Shown here piece after piece: positions 15,730 through 23,827 of a DNA stretch of 64,000 nt. Each line of letters opens with the position of its first letter. Position 1 is the first letter of the stretch. The position numbers and the translations under genes are program-made. Under the pieces are notes generated by a model. It was not told the DNA's origin. It saw nothing but the letters and a program-made list of their open reading frames with translations, and did no database searches. Source of the stretch: Micromonospora thermarum (GTDB taxonomy: Bacteria; Actinomycetota; Actinomycetes; Mycobacteriales; Micromonosporaceae); the NCBI RefSeq assembly GCF_012034245.1, contig NZ_JAATEO010000029.1, forward strand, positions 1 to 64,000. Reading direction: 5' to 3'.

Positions 15730-18003
15730 GTGTCTGGTGTGGGTTCTCTTTGGGCGCATAGCCCTGGTCCTGGCCGCGGCCGGTGGCATTCTCTTGTCGA
15801 TCATCTTCGTAGTACCGCGGAGTTGGCGCGGCGGTTTGCCGTCCCGTTCGGCGGGGGTGACGTGGCGTACTGGCTTGGTGCGCTGCATGACGTGGGCAAG
15901 GCGGCCTGCGCCTGGCAGGACAAACTTGCTGCTGTCGCGCCCATCGGCGGCCCGGTCGGTATCGACCATAAGTCGCTCGGCACCCGCGTCGCATACGAAC
16001 GTGGGCTCGGCGGCTTCGCCGGTGCGATCTTCGGCCACCACGGTGGACTGATCGACACGCCTAACCTACGTGACGCGTTCCGGAAGAGACTCGCTGACGC
16101 ACCCGGCAACGTGGCGTCTGCGGAGCGGGAACTGCCCGGGCTGTTGCCGGACCTGCCGGAACGGCTCGACCGTCTGGTGCCGGCGGACTGGCGGGCAGAT
16201 CCACTGGTGGGGGAGATGGCGCTGCGCCTGTGCTACAGCGCTCTGGTCGACGCGGACAGCCTGGACACCAGCGCGCACTTTCAGGGACTGGCCGGCCCAC
16301 GGGTGTGTCCGGACGTCGACTTCGGACACCTCTACAAGCTGTTCGAGCAGCGGCGGCGTGCCGAACTCGCCGGACGCGGTGGTACTCCGATCGGCAGTCT
16401 GCGGGAGCGGGTCTACGCGGACTGCCTCGCGGCGGCTGAGCGGGACCGCGGGGTGTTCCGGCTCGGCGCGCCGACCGGGGCCGGGAAGACCCTCGCTAGC
16501 GGCGGGTTCGCGCTCCGGCACGCGGAGAAGCATGGTCTGCGTCGGGTGATCGTCGCGGTCCCGTTCCTCACCATCACCGAGCAGAACGCCGCCGTCTACC
16601 GTCGGATGCTCGACGACGGCGGCGAGCCGGTCGTCCTCGAACACCACAGCCAGGCTGACTTCGACGACCCGGAAGCCGGCCGGTGGGCGCGGCTGGCCGC
16701 CGAGAACTGGGACGCGCCGTTCGTCGTCACCACCTTCGTTCGGCTCTTCGAGTCGTTGTACGCCCGCAAGCCGTCGGCGATGCGCCGGGTGCACCGGCTG
16801 GCCAACTCGGTGATCGTGCTGGACGAGGTGCAGGCGCTGCCGCACGCGATGCTCGCGCCGATCCTCGACGGACTCCGGCTGCTGGTGCGGCACTTCGGCG
16901 CGACCGTGCTGCTCTCCTCGGCGACACAGCCGAGCTTCTGGGCACTGGACGAGTTCAAGGGCGTGCCCTGCACCGACCTGATCCACGACACGCCGAAGCT
17001 GGTCACTGATCTGCGAAGAGTGCAGTACGAGTGGCAGCTCGATCCGAAGCCGACACTGGCCGGCATCGCCGGCCAGGCTGCGTCGGAGCTGGCGGCGCTG
17101 GTCGTGGTCAACACGACCGCGGATGCGAAGGCGGTGTTCGACCAGTGGCGTGATGCCGAGCCGGATGGCGTGGCCTGGCACCTGTCCACCCGGCTGTGCC
17201 CGGACCACCGGCGGCGGGTGTTGGAGAAGGTACGGGCACGCCTGGTCCGGGGCGAGCGCGTCCTGCTTGTGGCTACCCAACTGATCGAGGCCGGGGTGGA
17301 CGTCGACTTCCCGGTGGTGTTCCGTGCAATGGCGCCGGCTGACTCGCTGCTTCAGGCAGCCGGGCGGGCCAACCGCGAGGGGCGGATGACGGACGGTGGA
17401 CGGGTGGTCGTGTTCGCGCCGGAGGACGGCGGGCAGCCGCCCACCTACAGGATGTTGGTCGGCTGCACCGGGCGCCAGTTCGGACCAGATCCGGACAAGG
17501 CTGACCCGGACGACCTGGCGGCGCTCGGACGCTACTACCGCAACGTGTACGACCTGCTCAATCTCGCTGATGGCCAGCACGTCGGGCAGCGCATCCAGCA
17601 GGCCCGGCGGCGGTGGGAGTTCGAGACCGTGGCCGAGGGGCCGATGGACGCGGGCACCAAGCGGCGGGATCGGAAGCTGGCGTTCCGGATGATCAACTAC
17701 GACGGGATCAGCGTGGTGACGCCACAGGGCGCCGAGACACCTGAACTACGACATGAACTGGAGCAACTGCTCGAGGAACTACGCCAGGCGCCGGTTCCGG
17801 ACCTGGCAAAGCTGCGGCGGTTGCAGGCATACACGACGAACCTGCACCCCAGCGCGCTGCGCCAGCCCGGCGTGGCGGCACTGCTGCGGCCGATCCTCAG
17901 CGGAGACGAAGTGCGACGGGGCGCGCTGGTCGAGTGGGTTGGCGAGTACGACGACGCCACCGGTATCAATCTTGACCCGAATCTGGAGCAGTTCGTTCTC
18001 TGA
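15730..18003 (+). CDS. cas3: Cas3 helicase-nuclease (type I-C)
   Basis: 757 aa. The N-terminal HD nuclease domain shows LWAHSPG, HSLVDHL and GALHDVGKAA. The helicase part has Walker A GAPTGAGKT (about residues 248-256), motif II as LDEVQALPHAML (DEVQ, usual for this branch), SSATQPSFW, and motifs V/VI in LIEAGVDVDFPVVFRAMAPA then QAAGRANREGR. All key residues look intact. It is recruited by target-bound Cascade to degrade DNA. GTG 15730 follows AAGGACGG. Unlike the other cas genes it is separated from cas5c by 765 nt containing a small opposite-strand gene and a crRNA-like element. Confidence 0.97.
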   Translation: MSGVGSLWAHSPGPGRGRWHSLVDHLRSTAELARRFAVPFGGGDVAYWLGALHDVGKAACAWQDKLAAVAPIGGPVGIDHKSLGTRVAYERGLGGFAGAIFGHHGGLIDTPNLRDAFRKRLADAPGNVASAERELPGLLPDLPERLDRLVPADWRADPLVGEMALRLCYSALVDADSLDTSAHFQGLAGPRVCPDVDFGHLYKLFEQRRRAELAGRGGTPIGSLRERVYADCLAAAERDRGVFRLGAPTGAGKTLASGGFALRHAEKHGLRRVIVAVPFLTITEQNAAVYRRMLDDGGEPVVLEHHSQADFDDPEAGRWARLAAENWDAPFVVTTFVRLFESLYARKPSAMRRVHRLANSVIVLDEVQALPHAMLAPILDGLRLLVRHFGATVLLSSATQPSFWALDEFKGVPCTDLIHDTPKLVTDLRRVQYEWQLDPKPTLAGIAGQAASELAALVVVNTTADAKAVFDQWRDAEPDGVAWHLSTRLCPDHRRRVLEKVRARLVRGERVLLVATQLIEAGVDVDFPVVFRAMAPADSLLQAAGRANREGRMTDGGRVVVFAPEDGGQPPTYRMLVGCTGRQFGPDPDKADPDDLAALGRYYRNVYDLLNLADGQHVGQRIQQARRRWEFETVAEGPMDAGTKRRDRKLAFRMINYDGISVVTPQGAETPELRHELEQLLEELRQAPVPDLAKLRRLQAYTTNLHPSALRQPGVAALLRPILSGDEVRRGALVEWVGEYDDATGINLDPNLEQFVL

Positions 18004-18017
18004 TGGCCGGCCGAGGG

Positions 18018-18058
18018 GCGCCAGGTGAGCGCGAGTTCGTAGTGCGCCCACCTGGTGC
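18018..18058. terminator. Hairpin between convergent cas3 and small membrane-protein gene
   Basis: GCGCCAGGTG and CACCTGGTGC form a 10-bp stem (one G-U), and inner GCGC arms extend it. Lying between two converging stops (18003 and 18069), it can serve as a bidirectional terminator. Confidence 0.6.
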
Positions 18059-18068
18059 AACCTCGATC

Positions 18069-18272
18069 TCATTTTACGATCTTGTGCAGCGCGCCAGCCG
18101 TGACCACGCTGGCGAGCACGCCGGCGGGAACACCCTCGGCCGAGCCAATCATGATGCCGACGGCCGCGCTGATACCCATGATGATGAGCCAGCGGAGAGG
18201 CAGGCGGGCGGGCATCCCCGATTCCCCGTCCCGGTTGGGTGGCCTGCGGTTGCGGCTCTGCTCTAGTGTCAT
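18069..18272 (-). CDS. 67-aa hydrophobic membrane protein, candidate Cascade-repressed toxin
   Basis: ATG 18272 is preceded by GAAGGGAA. The first 25 residues are polar and basic; the rest is hydrophobic: PLRWLIIMGISAAVGIMIGS, then GVPAGVLASVVTAGALHKIV, enough for one or two membrane helices. No family was recognised. A consensus leftward promoter sits 126 nt upstream (18398-18426), its 5' leader contains two stable hairpins, and a site matching the crRNA-like RNA lies against the promoter. It interrupts the cas locus on the opposite strand. By analogy with CreTA modules I infer a toxin or guard peptide kept silent by Cascade. It could instead be an unrelated passenger. Confidence 0.6.
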   Translation of the reverse strand: MTLEQSRNRRPPNRDGESGMPARLPLRWLIIMGISAAVGIMIGSAEGVPAGVLASVVTAGALHKIVK

Positions 18273-18397
18273 GTGGTTCCCTTCGACCTTACGGATGGCG
18301 GGGGATCTGGGCGGTCCGTTGTTCGCAGCAACGGGCCGTCGCTTTTGGAGGGCGATGCCAGCCCGGCTCAGGCCAAGCGCCGGCTTGGCCGCGCCAA

Positions 18398-18426
18398 GTT
18401 CTACTCCGTTGTGGACGGCCTGTCAA
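18398..18426 (-). promoter_or_regulatory. Leftward sigma70-type promoter for the small membrane-protein gene
   Basis: Read on the minus strand: TTGACA (18426-18421), 17-nt spacer, TAGAAC (18403-18398). The -35 is a perfect consensus at ideal spacing, rare in such GC-rich DNA. The predicted start near 18391 is followed at once by a perfect 8-bp hairpin (GGCCAAGC / GCTTGGCC, 18371-18390). Confidence 0.7.
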
Positions 18427-18429
18427 AGC

Positions 18430-18444
18430 TTCCTCATCTGGTGG
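18430..18444 (+). promoter_or_regulatory. Predicted Cascade target of the crRNA-like RNA (PAM plus seed)
   Basis: TTC (18430-18432), the usual type I-C PAM, is followed by CTCATCTGGTGG (18433-18444). The pseudo-spacer begins CTCATGTGGTGG: 11 of 12 identical, the one mismatch at position 6, which type I Cascade flips out and does not read. Similarity stops after position 12, so binding without full R-loop and cleavage is expected. The full 34-nt footprint would run to about 18466, covering the rightward -10 box and abutting the leftward -35. Confidence 0.8.
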
Positions 18445-18457
18445 GGAGAAAGTCAGC

Positions 18458-18463
18458 TACACT
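18458..18463 (+). promoter_or_regulatory. Probable -10 box of the crRNA-like RNA promoter
   Basis: TACACT fits the TANNNT pattern and lies about 40 nt before the pseudo-repeat stem. No clear -35 is seen at 17 nt, which is common in actinobacteria. It falls within the predicted Cascade footprint, suggesting autorepression. Confidence 0.5.
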
Positions 18464-18501
18464 GAGCCGGTGCCCAGCCGGAAGCGAAGCTGGGCCGTCT
18501 G

Positions 18502-18533
18502 CAGTGCCTTGTGGCGGTGCTGAGGATCGCAAC
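18502..18533 (+). repeat. Degenerate solitary CRISPR repeat (pseudo-repeat)
   Basis: CAGTGCC, loop TTGTGGC, GGTGCTG (7 bp, two G-U pairs in RNA), then AGGATCGCAAC. The array repeat has CGCCCGGC, loop CCACGC, GCCGGGCG, then the same AGGATCGCAAC. The 11-nt tag is identical while the stem sequence has changed in a pairing-preserving way. Same strand as the array repeats. Confidence 0.85.
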
Positions 18534-18567
18534 CTCATGTGGTGGCCGAGCGCGATGTTCGCCGCTG

Positions 18568-18602
18568 CCGGCATGAACTGGACGCCGTCCAGTTCATGCC
18601 GG
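18568..18602 (+). terminator. Perfect 16-bp hairpin ending the crRNA-like RNA
   Basis: Arms CCGGCATGAACTGGAC and GTCCAGTTCATGCCGG with a 3-nt loop GCC. It starts exactly 34 nt after the tag. There is no U-tract, but this is among the strongest hairpins in the window; a role as terminator or 3'-end protector is inferred. Confidence 0.65.
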
Positions 18603-18768
18603 AGGGCCCACTGGTCGGCGGCGAGGCTATCTTGTTGATCAATCAGCCGTTTTTGTCGTACCGATCGTGAATCCTCACACCTGTTGTGCGAGGGGTCCGC
18701 TGATCCGGTGGTTCGGTGAATTCCCGATCTTTTTTCTATTGGCCTTGATCTTGGGAGGGATTTGTGCT

Positions 18769-19470
18769 GTGACAACGGATGTGGTCAACGGGTTGACTCT
18801 GAGGCGGAGCCCGGAGGGTGATCTTCCGGTGGTTGTGCAGGTCAGTGGTGAGGCGGCGCTGTTCTCCCGGCCGGAGCTGAAGGTGGAGCGGGTCAGTTAT
18901 CCGGTGATGACTCCGTCGGCTGCGGTGGGGGTGCTCGAATCGATCTTTTGGAAGCCGGAGATGCGGTACCAGATTGTCGCGATCGAGGTGCTGAAGCCGG
19001 TGAAGCAGTTCTCGGTCCGGCGTAACGAGACCTCCGATGTCGCGCCGCTGTCCGAGGCGATCAAGGGCACCCGCCGGGTGGACACGGCCGCGCACCGGGA
19101 TCAACGCAACGCTGTCTGTCTGCGCGATGTGGCGTACCGGGTTCACGCCCACATCGAGTTGGCCGGGCACGCGGACAAGCGGGTCGCGGCGTACCGGGAC
19201 CAGTTTCGGCGCCGGGTCCGCAAGGGAGCTTGCTTCCAGCAGCCCTACCTGGGCACGCGCGAGTTCAGCGCTGAGTTCGGCTGGCCGGATGACACCCGGC
19301 GGGCGGACGTCAACGAGGAGATCGGCATCATGCTGCACTCCATCCACCGTGATGGGAAGCCTGGTCAGCCGCGGATGGAATGGTTCGCCGCCCGGGTCGT
19401 TGCCGGTGTGCTCTACGTGCCCGAGCGCGGGATCGAGCTGGCGCTTCCGGTGGAAGGCCAGGTGGTCTAG
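18769..19470 (+). CDS. cas5c: Cas5c (Cas5d), pre-crRNA endonuclease and Cascade subunit
   Basis: 233 aa. In type I-C, which lacks Cas6, Cas5c cuts pre-crRNA at the base of the repeat hairpin leaving an 11-nt tag, and stays on that tag. PVVVQVSGEAALFSRPELKV and SYPVMTPSAAVGVLESIFWK are the conserved N-terminal RAMP core; ACFQQPYLGTREFSAEF is the Cas5d signature near the C-terminus. GTG 18769 is preferred because GGGAGGG lies 9 nt upstream; the frame is open to 18667 but non-conserved. First gene of the tightly overlapping cas5-cas2 operon. Confidence 0.95.
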   Translation: MTTDVVNGLTLRRSPEGDLPVVVQVSGEAALFSRPELKVERVSYPVMTPSAAVGVLESIFWKPEMRYQIVAIEVLKPVKQFSVRRNETSDVAPLSEAIKGTRRVDTAAHRDQRNAVCLRDVAYRVHAHIELAGHADKRVAAYRDQFRRRVRKGACFQQPYLGTREFSAEFGWPDDTRRADVNEEIGIMLHSIHRDGKPGQPRMEWFAARVVAGVLYVPERGIELALPVEGQVV

Positions 19471-21296
19471 TGCTGTTGCAACGGCTGGTGGAGTACGCCG
19501 GCACCAGCGCCGACGTCATCCCGGCGTTCTATGCCCGCAAACCCGTGCGGTGGAGCCTGGAGATCGACGCGAACGGCGTACCTCGGGGAGACTTCGTCAG
19601 CACCGCCGACAAGGATGACCCGCAGCGCCGGTTCGGTGCACAGCGCCTAGTGCCGGCGGTGACCCGGACCGTCGGGATCTCGCCTGTACTCGCGGTCGAC
19701 AACGGCGAGTATGTCTTCGGCTGGCTATCGGAGGGGGCTAAGCCGGAGCGGGTTGCGAAGCAGCACGACGCCTTCCGTGCCTTGATTACGGAGTGGGCTG
19801 CCGCCGAGCCTGACGGTCCGGGGCCGGCCATCGCCGCTTTCTACCGGGACGGGCATGCCGGCAAGCTCCAACCGCCGGCCGATTGGAGCAGGGGTGACCT
19901 GATCGGCTTATGGGTCGACGGGGTCTACGCGGCGGACACCAGTCCGGCGCGGCGGTTCTGGGCCGGGGTGGCCGGTGACCGGAAGGGTTCGGGGCGGTCC
20001 GGCCTGTGTCTGGTCTGCGGGCAGGTGCAGCCGTTGCTCAAGACGGTGCCGCAGCAGATTCCTCGGCGGTGGGTGCCCGGCGCCACCCAGAGCGCGTCGC
20101 TCGTCAGCATGAACGAGGCCGTGCACGGCTACGAGCTGCAGAAGTTCCTCACCAACACCCCCATCTGCACCGACTGCGGCCTCAAGTTCATGACCGCGCT
20201 GACCGGTCTGCTCTCCGATCCGCTGCACAGCACCGCCCTGTCCGGGCAGAACGCCCGGCTCGCCTGGTGGGTGCTGGGGGGGTCGACCTTCGACCCGTGG
20301 GCGACCGTCGAGCAGCTGGACCCGACCCAGATTCAGAACCTCATCGCGGGTCCCGCCAGCGGCAAGGAAGAGACGGTCGAGGACCTGTCCCGGTACTGCT
20401 CGCTGACCGTCGGCGGCAACGTCGCCCGGGTGGTTGTACGGGACTGGGTCGAGCAGCCGGTCAGCCAGGTGAAGGACAACGTCCGGGCCTGGTTCGACGA
20501 CCACAAGATCGTCGACGCCTGGACCGGTGACGTGGTGGAGGTCAAGGTTTCCCAGCTGGCCCGAGCGGCCGGACGGTTCGAAGCCGGACGCAACGGAGGC
20601 CCCGGAACGTGGACCAAGTTCGGCGCGTCCGGCGAACACCGACCACCCGACCTGTTCCACCGGCTACTCGGCGCCGCGCTGCTCAAACGGCCGCTGCCGC
20701 CGAAACTGCTCAACCATGTCATCAACCGGATCCGTATCGACGGCCGGCTCGACGCGCCCCGAGCCGCCCTGATCCGGCTCGCCCTGCGCCGCCACCCGAA
20801 CCTGCCCGAACATGAACGAGAGAGGCTGACGCCAACCTTGAACGTGGAGCACAAGCCCCCGGCCTACGTGTCCGGCCGCATCTTCGCCGTCATGGACGAC
20901 CTGCAACGGACCGTGTTCCGGGTCGCCGACCAAAAGCTCAACACCACCTTCGCCGAACGCTACTTCGGCCGAGCCATCGACAACCCGCAGGTCGTCATCG
21001 TCTCCGGCCGCCGCAACGTGCAGGCGTGGCTCAAACGGCTGCGCGGCCCCCTGCACCGGCCGAACTGGTCCGAGGCGTACGAACGCCGACTCGACGACCT
21101 GTTCGTCCAACTCGCCGCGATCCCCAACGGCGCGGTACTGACCGACAAGGCCCAGTTCATCCTCGGCTACCACCAGCAGCGGGCCGAGATGCGGGCCGAA
21201 CGACTCGCGGCAGCCGCGAACAGAAAGAACACCGACCTGCCCCCGCAGCCCGACGACGTGGCACCGGCCACCGACAACGAAGGAGACGACGCATGA
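19470..21296 (+). CDS. cas8c: Cas8c (Csd1), large Cascade subunit
   Basis: 608 aa from GTG 19470, which overlaps the cas5c TAG by 1 nt. It opens VLLQRLVEYAGT and contains two CxxC knuckles about 50 residues apart (LCLVCGQVQ near 180 and ICTDCGLKF near 232), a zinc-binding feature of Cas8c. It reads the PAM and anchors Cascade on target DNA. In some I-C loci an internal start yields a separate Cas11 small subunit from the C-terminal helical part; that could occur here (about 20850-21290) but I cannot pick the start by eye. Confidence 0.93.
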   Translation: MLLQRLVEYAGTSADVIPAFYARKPVRWSLEIDANGVPRGDFVSTADKDDPQRRFGAQRLVPAVTRTVGISPVLAVDNGEYVFGWLSEGAKPERVAKQHDAFRALITEWAAAEPDGPGPAIAAFYRDGHAGKLQPPADWSRGDLIGLWVDGVYAADTSPARRFWAGVAGDRKGSGRSGLCLVCGQVQPLLKTVPQQIPRRWVPGATQSASLVSMNEAVHGYELQKFLTNTPICTDCGLKFMTALTGLLSDPLHSTALSGQNARLAWWVLGGSTFDPWATVEQLDPTQIQNLIAGPASGKEETVEDLSRYCSLTVGGNVARVVVRDWVEQPVSQVKDNVRAWFDDHKIVDAWTGDVVEVKVSQLARAAGRFEAGRNGGPGTWTKFGASGEHRPPDLFHRLLGAALLKRPLPPKLLNHVINRIRIDGRLDAPRAALIRLALRRHPNLPEHERERLTPTLNVEHKPPAYVSGRIFAVMDDLQRTVFRVADQKLNTTFAERYFGRAIDNPQVVIVSGRRNVQAWLKRLRGPLHRPNWSEAYERRLDDLFVQLAAIPNGAVLTDKAQFILGYHQQRAEMRAERLAAAANRKNTDLPPQPDDVAPATDNEGDDA

Positions 21297-22156
21297 CCGC
21301 CGCGCACCTCGACCCGACCCGCCGCCACGACGCCGTCCTGCTGTTCGACGTCAGCGACGGCAACCCGAACGGCGATCCGGACGCCGGCAACCAGCCGCGT
21401 ACCGACGACGAGAGCGGACAGGGCCTGGTCACCGACGTGGCGATCAAGCGCAAGATCCGCGACACCGTGTCGCTGCTGCGGGGCGACGACCCGCGCTACG
21501 GCATCTTCGTCGAGGCCGGCTTCGCCCTGAACACCCGGATTGAAGCGGCGTTGCAGGCCAACCCGGGCAAGGCCGACGAGGCGCAACGCTGGATGTGCGA
21601 GCACTACTTCGACATCCGAATGTTCGGCGGCGTCCTCAGCACCGGCAAGGGCGGCGGCGCCGGCCAGGTCCGCGGGCCCCTCCAGCTCACCTTCGCCCGC
21701 AGCATCGATCCGATCCTGCCCACCGACCACACCATCACCCGGGTCACCCAGACCCGACAAGAAGACATCGACAAGGGAGAGCGTACGGAAATCGGCTCCA
21801 AGTGGACCGTCCCATATGGCCTGTACCGGGCGCACCTGTTCTACTCCGCGCCCCGCGCCACGAAGACCGGCGTGACCAGCGACGACCTGGCCGCACTGTG
21901 GCAGGCCATCACGGTCATGTTCGACCACGACCGAGCCGCCACCCGGGGCGAGATGAAGCTGTGCGGGCTCTACGTGTTCAGCCACCCCGACGCGTTCGGG
22001 GCCGCCCCCTCGGCCGCCCTCACCCAACGCATCACGCTGGACCGAGTCAACCGTGACAAGGCGCCACGCGCCCACACCGACTACACCCGCGACATCGACG
22101 AGTCGAGGCTGCCGGACGGCGTCGAGCTGACCAAGCTGGTCGACCTCTGGCCGTGA
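21293..22156 (+). CDS. cas7: Cas7 (Csd2), Cascade backbone
   Basis: 287 aa, ATG overlapping the cas8c stop (ATGA), with AAGGAGA upstream. HDAVLLFDVSDGNPNGDPDA then GNQPRTD is the diagnostic N-terminal glycine-rich Cas7 segment; DIRMFGGVLS and QVRGPLQLTFARSIDPI follow. Multiple copies coat the crRNA spacer. Length is usual for Csd2. Confidence 0.97.
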   Translation: MTAAHLDPTRRHDAVLLFDVSDGNPNGDPDAGNQPRTDDESGQGLVTDVAIKRKIRDTVSLLRGDDPRYGIFVEAGFALNTRIEAALQANPGKADEAQRWMCEHYFDIRMFGGVLSTGKGGGAGQVRGPLQLTFARSIDPILPTDHTITRVTQTRQEDIDKGERTEIGSKWTVPYGLYRAHLFYSAPRATKTGVTSDDLAALWQAITVMFDHDRAATRGEMKLCGLYVFSHPDAFGAAPSAALTQRITLDRVNRDKAPRAHTDYTRDIDESRLPDGVELTKLVDLWP

Positions 22157-22803
22157 CCGGCGACCACCCGGCGGACAGCGGCACCGACCTGCGGGAGGTG
22201 CCGCTGTCCGCGCTCGAGCACTACGCCTACTGCCACCGGCAGACCGCGCTGATCCACGTCGAGGGCGTCTGGGCGGAAAGTGCCGAGACGGTACGCGGAG
22301 ACCTCAGCCACACCACCGTCGACCTGCCCGGAATCCAACGCCGCCGGGGCCTCACCGTGATCCGGTCACTACCGGTGTGGAGCCACACCCACGGCCTACG
22401 CGGCATCTGCGACATCGTCGAGTTCGAGAAGGGCACGGCTACCCCCGTCGAATACAAGGTCGGACGGTACAAAGCCGGCGGACCCGCCGAACTGCAACTC
22501 GGCGGGCAGGCACTCTGCCTCCTCGAAGCCGGCTTCGACGTGCCAACCGGCTACATCTACTCGATCGCCGAACGGCGCCGACACGCCGTACCGATCGACG
22601 CCGACCTGCTCGACCGAGTCGTGGCCGCGACCGCAGCGGTACGCCTGCTGCTCGACACCCCGGCGTTGCCGACGGCACGCAACGACGCCCGCTGCCGGCG
22701 ATGTTCGCTGCGCGAGGACTGCCTGCCCGAGCTGACCGACGGCAAGCGGCAGGCCACACCCGACCTGTTGACCCCACGACCATTGGGACAGTGGCGTGAC
22801 TGA
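22153..22803 (+). CDS. cas4: Cas4 exonuclease
   Basis: 216 aa; GTG overlaps the cas7 stop by 4 nt. RecB-type nuclease residues appear in GICDIVEFEK and VEYKVGRYK; the Fe-S cluster cysteines are YCHRQ near the N-terminus and CRRCSLREDC near the C-terminus. In type I-C, Cas4 works with Cas1-Cas2 to trim prespacers and enforce the PAM. Overlaps cas1 by 8 nt. Confidence 0.95.
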   Translation: MTGDHPADSGTDLREVPLSALEHYAYCHRQTALIHVEGVWAESAETVRGDLSHTTVDLPGIQRRRGLTVIRSLPVWSHTHGLRGICDIVEFEKGTATPVEYKVGRYKAGGPAELQLGGQALCLLEAGFDVPTGYIYSIAERRRHAVPIDADLLDRVVAATAAVRLLLDTPALPTARNDARCRRCSLREDCLPELTDGKRQATPDLLTPRPLGQWRD

Positions 22804-23824
22804 GCTGCTCAACACCCTGTACGTGCAGACCCCCGGCACCAGCCTGCACCTCGACGGCGACACCGTCCGGGTGTACCACCCCGACCAGCCCGGACGCCGG
22901 CTGTTGCCGCTAGTCCGGCTCGACCACCTGGTCCTGTTCAGCGGTGTGACACCCAGCGACGACCTGCTGCTGCGGTGCGCCGACGACGGCCGCTCGGTCA
23001 GCTGGCTCACCGGCAACGGACGGTTCCGTGCCGGCCTGGTCGGCCCCACCCACGGCAATCCGCTGCTCCGCCAAGCCCAGCACCGGGCCGCCGACTCGCC
23101 GGACCGGCAACTGCCAATCGCGATCGCCATCGTCGCCGGCAAGATACACAACGCGCGACAAGTGCTGCTACGCACCGCCCGGGACACCAGCGGACACCGG
23201 CAGACCGCACTGCGGGCCAGCGCCGAACTGCTGGCCGGACGGCTCGAACTACTCGGCACCGCGGCCAGCACCAACGACGTGCTCGGCGTCGAAGGCATCG
23301 CCGCACGCGACTACTTCGCCGCCATGCCGCACCTGCTCGGCGAAACCAAGGACTGGAAGGCGTCCGGGCGGAACAAGCGACCGCCCACCGATCCGCTGAA
23401 CTGCCTGCTCTCCTTCCTGTACGGCATGCTGCGCGTCGCCGTACAGGGCGCACTCGACCAAGTCGGACTCGACCCCTACATCGGCTTCCTGCACGCCGTC
23501 CGGCCAGGCAAACCCGCCCTCGCCCTCGACCTGATGGAAGAGTTCCGGCCACTACTGGCCGACCGGCTCGCACTCACCATGCTCAACCGCCGCGAGTTGA
23601 CCCCGACCGACTTCGAGGAACTGCCAAACAGGGCGTACCGGCTCACAGACAATGGACGGAAGACAGTACTGGCCGCCTGGCAGCAGAGCAGGCAGCGCAA
23701 CTGGCCGCACGCGCAGCTCGGCCGGCAGGTACCCGCCGCGCTGCTGCCACTCGTGCAGGCCCGGCTACTCGCACGTCACCTGCGCGGAGACCTGGCCGCG
23801 TACCAACCATGGACGGTGAACTGA
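22796..23824 (+). CDS. cas1: Cas1 integrase
   Basis: 342 aa from GTG 22796. Conserved metal-binding regions are visible: VLGVEGIAARDYFAAM (Glu), then YIGFLHAVRPGKPALALDLM (His) and EEFRPLLADRL (acidic). Fold and length are typical. It inserts new spacers at the leader end of the array at 24244. Catalytic residues look intact, consistent with the clean leader-end repeats. Confidence 0.97.
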   Translation: MTELLNTLYVQTPGTSLHLDGDTVRVYHPDQPGRRLLPLVRLDHLVLFSGVTPSDDLLLRCADDGRSVSWLTGNGRFRAGLVGPTHGNPLLRQAQHRAADSPDRQLPIAIAIVAGKIHNARQVLLRTARDTSGHRQTALRASAELLAGRLELLGTAASTNDVLGVEGIAARDYFAAMPHLLGETKDWKASGRNKRPPTDPLNCLLSFLYGMLRVAVQGALDQVGLDPYIGFLHAVRPGKPALALDLMEEFRPLLADRLALTMLNRRELTPTDFEELPNRAYRLTDNGRKTVLAAWQQSRQRNWPHAQLGRQVPAALLPLVQARLLARHLRGDLAAYQPWTVN

Positions 23825-23827
23825 GCC

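Larger units (their letters stand above)
18470..18602 (+). ncRNA. crRNA-like regulatory RNA (CreA/CreR-like)
   Basis: The predicted transcript starts near 18470 and ends in a 16-bp hairpin at 18568-18602. In order: a 7-bp 5' hairpin (GCCCAGC / GCTGGGC, 18472-18495), a pseudo-repeat stem-loop with the exact crRNA tag AGGATCGCAAC (18502-18533), and a 34-nt pseudo-spacer (18534-18567). Spacers of the main array are about 34-40 nt, so the size fits loading into I-C Cascade. It has one repeat only; the 3' hairpin may replace the second repeat in defining the end. Single, diverged repeats and short seed matches to a local promoter are the hallmark of CreA antitoxins and Cas-regulating RNAs in other CRISPR loci. 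Transcription and boundaries are inferred. Confidence 0.75.

Noticed and set aside
16066..17580. 504-codon minus-strand frame inside cas3
   Set aside because: GC-rich shadow of cas3, whose motifs are complete on the plus strand.
18667..18768. Upstream in-frame extension of cas5c (GTG 18667)
   Set aside because: Adds a hydrophobic non-Cas5 stretch, while GGGAGGG at 18753-18759 clearly points to GTG 18769.
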